Source of the DNA: Streptomyces flavofungini
Lineage (GTDB): Bacteria > Actinomycetota > Actinomycetes > Streptomycetales > Streptomycetaceae
NCBI RefSeq assembly: GCF_030388665.1
Contig: NZ_CP128846.1
Coordinates: 6,522,501-6,586,500, forward strand
DNA length: 64,000 nucleotides
Direction: 5' to 3'
The notes below the pieces were generated by a model. The model was not told the origin of the DNA. It did no database searches and saw only the letters and a program-made list of their open reading frames with translations. Shown here one piece after another: positions 60,266 to 64,000 of this stretch. Numbering within the stretch: position 1 is the first letter of the stretch; every line of letters starts with the position of its first letter. The position numbers and the translations under genes were made by a program.

Positions 60266-61055
60266 CCGGCGGCCCCGCCTCGCCGACGGAGCCGTCGGCC
60301 GCGGCCCGGCGGGGCACGGTGGTCTGCACGGTCGCCCCGGACAGGGTGCTGACCTGCGCGCGCAGGGCGATGACCTCCGCGGTCAGGGCCTCGATCGCGG
60401 CGGTCTGACGGCGCTCCTCGGCGTCGTCCTTCTCGAACCGGGCGATGAACCACGCCGCGATGTTGGCGGTGACGACACCGAGCAGCGCGATGCCCGACAG
60501 CATCAGGCCGACCGCGAGCGCCCGGCCGAGCCCGGTCGTCGGCGCGTGGTCGCCGTAGCCCACGGTGGTCATCGTGGTGAAGGACCACCACACGGCGTCG
60601 CCCAGCGTCTTGATGTTGCCGTCCGGCGACTCCCGCTCCACCGAGAGCACGGCCAGCGAGCCGAACATCAGCAGACCGACCACGGCTCCCACGACATACG
60701 TCGTCAGCTGTATCTGTGACGCCATCCGGGCCCGCTGCCCGACAAGGAGGAGGGTGGACACGAGCCGCAGCAGCCGCAGCGGCTGGATCATCGGCAGTAT
60801 CACGGCGCACAGGTCGAGCCAGTGCGTGCGCACGAACCGGGCACGGCGCTCGGCGAGCGCGAGCCGCACCAGGTAGTCGACGGCGAACGCGCCCCAGACG
60901 GACCACTCCACCGCGGTGCACGTGTTCGTCACGGACTCGCCCGCCCCGGGCCTGACTATGGGCACGGCGTAGGCGACCGCGAAGGCCACGGAGAGCGCGA
61001 GCAGCGGGCGCTGCGTCCGGCGCTCCCAACGGACCTGTGCCGACTGTTCCTTCAT
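60246..61055 (-). CDS. Voltage-gated-type potassium channel
   Basis: A 269-aa protein; ATG 61055 (MKEQSAQVRWERR) placed by TACGAT ending 6 nt before. A reduced S1-S4 region contains an S4-like helix LRLLRLVSTLLLVGQRAR. The pore carries the filter TVGYGD at residues 164-169 (TTMTTVGYGDHAP), then the last helix and a coiled-coil tail (EERRQTAAIEALTAEVIALRAQVSTL) for tetramer assembly. It overlaps the I36 gene by 20 nt, tail to tail. Confidence 0.88.
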   Translation of the reverse strand: MKEQSAQVRWERRTQRPLLALSVAFAVAYAVPIVRPGAGESVTNTCTAVEWSVWGAFAVDYLVRLALAERRARFVRTHWLDLCAVILPMIQPLRLLRLVSTLLLVGQRARMASQIQLTTYVVGAVVGLLMFGSLAVLSVERESPDGNIKTLGDAVWWSFTTMTTVGYGDHAPTTGLGRALAVGLMLSGIALLGVVTANIAAWFIARFEKDDAEERRQTAAIEALTAEVIALRAQVSTLSGATVQTTVPRRAAADGSVGEAGPPVSSPRS

Positions 61056-61157
61056 GACCGCATCGTAGAAAGCCCGAAGGGCGGCGGCCACGGGGCCCGC
61101 CACCCTTCGCGCGCTGATGAGGTGTTCATACGCCAGTCATGCCGGTTGTGCCGACCG

Positions 61158-63905
61158 TCAGGCGTCGCCCCCGGCGGCGCCCGGGTCGGCCGCCGCCACG
61201 TCCAGGAGCTGATAGCGGTCGATCGCCTGCTTCAGGACGGAGCGGTCGACCTTGCCCTCGCGGGCCAGCTCCGTGAGCACGCCGACCACGATCGACTGGG
61301 CGTCGATGTGGAAGAAGCGGCGGGCGGCGCCCCGCGTGTCCGCGAAGCCGAAGCCGTCCGCGCCGAGCGACTGGTAGGTGCCCGGCACCCAGCGGGAGAT
61401 CTGGTCGGGCACGGAGCGCATCCAGTCGGAGACGGCCACGAACGGCCCCTCGGAGCCGGTGAGCTTCCGCGTCACATAGGGGACGCGCTGCTCTTCCTCG
61501 GGGTGCAGCAGATTGTGCCGCTCCACCTCGACGGCCTCGCGGCGCAGCTCGTTCCAGGAGGTCGCCGACCAGACGTCCGCCTTGACGTTCCACTCCGAGG
61601 CGAGGATCCGCTGGGCCTCGACGGCCCACGGCACGGCGACGCCGGAGGCGAGGATCTGCGCCGGTACGGCGCCCTGCTCGCCCGCCTTGAAGCGGTAGAT
61701 GCCCTTGAGGATGCCCTCGACGTCCACGTCCTCGGGCTCGGCCGGGTGCTGGATCGGCTCGTTGTAGACCGTCAGGTAGTAGAAGACGTCCTCGCCGTGC
61801 GGGTGGTCCGCCGACGAGCCGTACATCCGGCGCAGGCCGTCCTGGACGATGTGCGCGATCTCGAAGCCGAAGGCCGGGTCGTAGGCGACACAGCCCGGAT
61901 TGGTCGAGGCGAGCAGCTGCGAGTGCCCGTCGGCGTGCTGCAGGCCCTCACCGGTCAGGGTCGTGCGTCCCGCGGTCGCGCCCAGGACGAATCCGCGCGC
62001 GAGCTGGTCGGCCATCTGCCAGAACTGGTCACCGGTGCGCTGGAACCCGAACATCGAGTAGAAGACGTACACGGGGATCAGCGGTTCGCCGTGGGTGGCG
62101 TAGGCCGAGCCCGCGGCGATCAGGGATGCCGTGCAGCCCGCCTCGGAGATGCCGTCGTGCAGCATCTGCCCGGTGGGGGACTCCTTGTAGGCGAGCAGCA
62201 GATCCCGGTCCACGGCCTCGTACTGCTGGCCGAGCGGGTTGTAGATCTTCGCACTCGGGAAGAACGAGTCCATGCCGAAGGTGCGGTACTCATCGGGCGC
62301 GATCAGCACGAAACGCTTGCCGATCTCCTTGTCCCGCATGAGATCCTTCAGGAGCCGCACAAACGCCATGGTGGTGGCGATGGACTGCTGCCCGGAGCCC
62401 TTCTTCACGGATGCGTACGTCTTGTCCTCGGGCAGGCGCAGCGGCTCGGAGCGCACCACGCGGGTCGGGACGTAGCCGCCGAGGCCCTTGCGGCGGTCGT
62501 GCATGTACTGGATCTCTTCCGAGTCCCGGCCCGGGTGGTAGTACGGCGGCGCGCCGTCCTCGAGCTGCTTGTCCGTGATCGGCAGGTGCAGCCGGTCGCG
62601 GAAGGCCTTGAGGTCGTCGACCGTCAGCTTCTTCATCTGGTGGGTCGCGTTGCGGCCCTCGAAGTTCGGGCCGAGCGTCCAGCCCTTGACGGTCTGGGCC
62701 AGGATCACCGTCGGCTGACCCTTGTGGGCCTTGGCCGCGGAGAACGCCGCGAAGATCTTCTTGTGGTCGTGACCGCCGCGGCCCAGATGCAGGATCTGGT
62801 CGTCGGTCATGCCCTCGACCATGGCGCGCAGCCGCTGGTCGTCACCGAAGAAGTGCTCGCGGATGTAGGCGCCGGTCTCGGTGGCGTACGTCTGGAACTG
62901 GCCGTCGGGCGTGGTGTTCAGCTTGTTGACCAGGATGCCGTCCCGGTCCTGCGCGAGCAGCGGGTCCCAACTGCGGTCCCACACCAGCTTGATGACGTTC
63001 CATCCGGCGCCGCGGAACTGCGACTCCAGCTCCTGGATGATCTTGCCGTTGCCGCGCACCGGGCCGTCCAGGCGCTGCAGGTTGCAGTTGACGACGAAGG
63101 TGAGGTTGTCGAGCCCCTCGCGCGCGGCGATGGACAGCTGCCCGAGCGACTCCGGCTCGTCCATCTCGCCGTCGCCGAGGAACGCCCAGACGTGCGACTT
63201 GGAGGTGTCGGCGATCTCGCGCGCCGCCATGTAGCGGTTCATCCGCGCCTGGAAGATCGCGCCGAGCGGGCCGAGGCCCATGGAGACCGTCGGGAACTCC
63301 CAGAAGTCCGGCATCAGGCGCGGGTGCGGATACGACGAAAGGCCGTACGGCGCCTTGGACTTCTCCTGCCGGAACGCGTCGAGCTGCTGCTCGGAGAGCC
63401 GGTCGAGGAGGAAGGCGCGGGCGTAGATGCCGGGGGACGCGTGCCCCTGGAAGAAGATCTGGTCGCCGCCGTCGCCCTCGTCCTTGCCGCGGAAGAAGTG
63501 GTTGAACCCCACGTCGTACAGCGACGCCGAGGAGGCGAAGGTGGCGATGTGGCCGCCGACCCCGATGCCCGGGCGCTGCGCGCGGGAGACCATCACGGCC
63601 GCGTTCCAGCGGGTCGCGTTCAGGACCTTGCGCTCGATCTCCTCGTTGCCGGGGAAGAACGGCTCGTCCTTGGTGGCGATCGTGTTGACGTAGTCCGTGC
63701 TGCGCATCTCGGGCACGGCGACGCGCTTCTCGCGGGCGCGCTCGATCAGGCGGAGCATCAGATAGCGGGCCCGCTCGCGGCCGCGCTCGTCGACGGCGGC
63801 GTCGAGGGAGTCGAGCCATTCCTGGGTCTCTTCTGGATCGAAATCCGGGACCTGGCTGGGAAGGCCGCCAATGATGATCGGGTTGCGATCGGATCCGGAA
63901 GCCAC
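61158..63905 (-). CDS. aceE: Pyruvate dehydrogenase E1 component, homodimeric AceE
   Basis: A 915-aa protein; GTG 63905 after GAAGGA. Thiamine diphosphate motif [32 protein letters not shown] near residue 240, N-terminal [15 protein letters not shown], substrate-side [27 protein letters not shown], and the end [17 protein letters not shown]. It decarboxylates pyruvate and passes the acetyl group to the lipoyl E2, giving acetyl-CoA, the feedstock of the fab pathway. Full length for the family. Confidence 0.95.
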   Translation of the reverse strand: MASGSDRNPIIIGGLPSQVPDFDPEETQEWLDSLDAAVDERGRERARYLMLRLIERAREKRVAVPEMRSTDYVNTIATKDEPFFPGNEEIERKVLNATRWNAAVMVSRAQRPGIGVGGHIATFASSASLYDVGFNHFFRGKDEGDGGDQIFFQGHASPGIYARAFLLDRLSEQQLDAFRQEKSKAPYGLSSYPHPRLMPDFWEFPTVSMGLGPLGAIFQARMNRYMAAREIADTSKSHVWAFLGDGEMDEPESLGQLSIAAREGLDNLTFVVNCNLQRLDGPVRGNGKIIQELESQFRGAGWNVIKLVWDRSWDPLLAQDRDGILVNKLNTTPDGQFQTYATETGAYIREHFFGDDQRLRAMVEGMTDDQILHLGRGGHDHKKIFAAFSAAKAHKGQPTVILAQTVKGWTLGPNFEGRNATHQMKKLTVDDLKAFRDRLHLPITDKQLEDGAPPYYHPGRDSEEIQYMHDRRKGLGGYVPTRVVRSEPLRLPEDKTYASVKKGSGQQSIATTMAFVRLLKDLMRDKEIGKRFVLIAPDEYRTFGMDSFFPSAKIYNPLGQQYEAVDRDLLLAYKESPTGQMLHDGISEAGCTASLIAAGSAYATHGEPLIPVYVFYSMFGFQRTGDQFWQMADQLARGFVLGATAGRTTLTGEGLQHADGHSQLLASTNPGCVAYDPAFGFEIAHIVQDGLRRMYGSSADHPHGEDVFYYLTVYNEPIQHPAEPEDVDVEGILKGIYRFKAGEQGAVPAQILASGVAVPWAVEAQRILASEWNVKADVWSATSWNELRREAVEVERHNLLHPEEEQRVPYVTRKLTGSEGPFVAVSDWMRSVPDQISRWVPGTYQSLGADGFGFADTRGAARRFFHIDAQSIVVGVLTELAREGKVDRSVLKQAIDRYQLLDVAAADPGAAGGDA

Positions 63906-64000
63906 GCTGTTCCTTCGCTGTGTCGTCGCGCGGTGCGCGCGTTTCGGTTCGTGCTCGGGCTTGATCTCTGCTCCGGCCCTGGCGGGGCTCTGCTCGGTCC
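63906..64000. other. Upstream region of aceE (partial)
   Basis: Ninety-five bases with T-rich, GC-alternating sequence; the aceE promoter may lie here or further out. No clear boxes. Confidence 0.3.

Overview
The window is about 72% G+C, with near-exclusive G/C third codon positions, frequent GTG starts, many promoters whose -10 box sits 6-8 nt before the start codon, and a gene order around mbl, matB, fasR-fabD-fabH-acpP-fabF and aceE that I remember from the Streptomyces coelicolor core chromosome. It is almost certainly a core-chromosome segment of a Streptomyces species. The species cannot be named from the sequence alone.

Layout. 1-9.4 kb: end of a molybdate-type ABC ATPase gene, a two-GAF histidine kinase with an eroded ATPase domain, the actin-like gene mbl, an MFS exporter and a large secreted subtilase. 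9.4-14.7 kb: matB, an acyltransferase remnant, a 19-codon peptide gene, a Ser/Thr kinase cut by an in-frame TAA, and an ATP-grasp enzyme. 14.8-26.3 kb: a tightly coupled nine-gene minus-strand operon (GT4 glycosyltransferase, methyltransferase, 1557-aa AftD-like glycosyltransferase, condensation/Pap-like acyltransferase, methyltransferase, DMT transporter, Trm112-like protein, FkbM methyltransferase, unknown). It looks like the assembly line of a methylated, possibly acylated surface glycan, and a PorA-like DUF3068 protein lies upstream. 27.6-32.6 kb: regulators and redox genes (PucR-type regulator coupled to a 50-aa membrane protein, MarR with a divergent quinone/enoyl-type reductase, Ohr).

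32.6-36.9 kb is an accessory patch of visibly lower G+C. It holds a 577-bp cassette with IS630-type ends but no transposase (one passenger gene), a frameshifted IS630-family element, two broken or anonymous secreted-type genes, and remnants of DUF7848- and SUKH-like genes. Both mobile units interrupt a reconstructed GCTAGC, each inside the TAG stop codon of a neighbouring gene.

37-46 kb: M14 carboxypeptidase, EI24/CysZ-like membrane protein, secreted C15-like protein with Ser at the nucleophile, LysR with a divergent beta-hydroxyacid dehydrogenase and RidA, SGNH lipoprotein, DUF3145. 46.2-51.2 kb: type II fatty acid synthase operon fabD-fabH-acpP-fabF under FasR, ending in a textbook terminator. 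51.2-61.1 kb: pirin, beta-lactamase-fold serine hydrolase, MerR with aldo/keto reductase, DUF4429/SHOCT protein, DUF1023 hydrolase, TetR with a divergent DHA2 exporter, I36-type inhibitor, voltage-gated-type K+ channel. 61.2-63.9 kb: aceE (pyruvate dehydrogenase E1).

Metabolic thread: AceE makes acetyl-CoA, MatB makes malonyl-CoA from malonate, and FabD/FabH/ACP/FabF use malonyl units for fatty acids. The glycan operon and several secreted hydrolases face the cell envelope. I found no CRISPR array, complete tRNA or rRNA gene, or classical antibiotic biosynthetic cluster.
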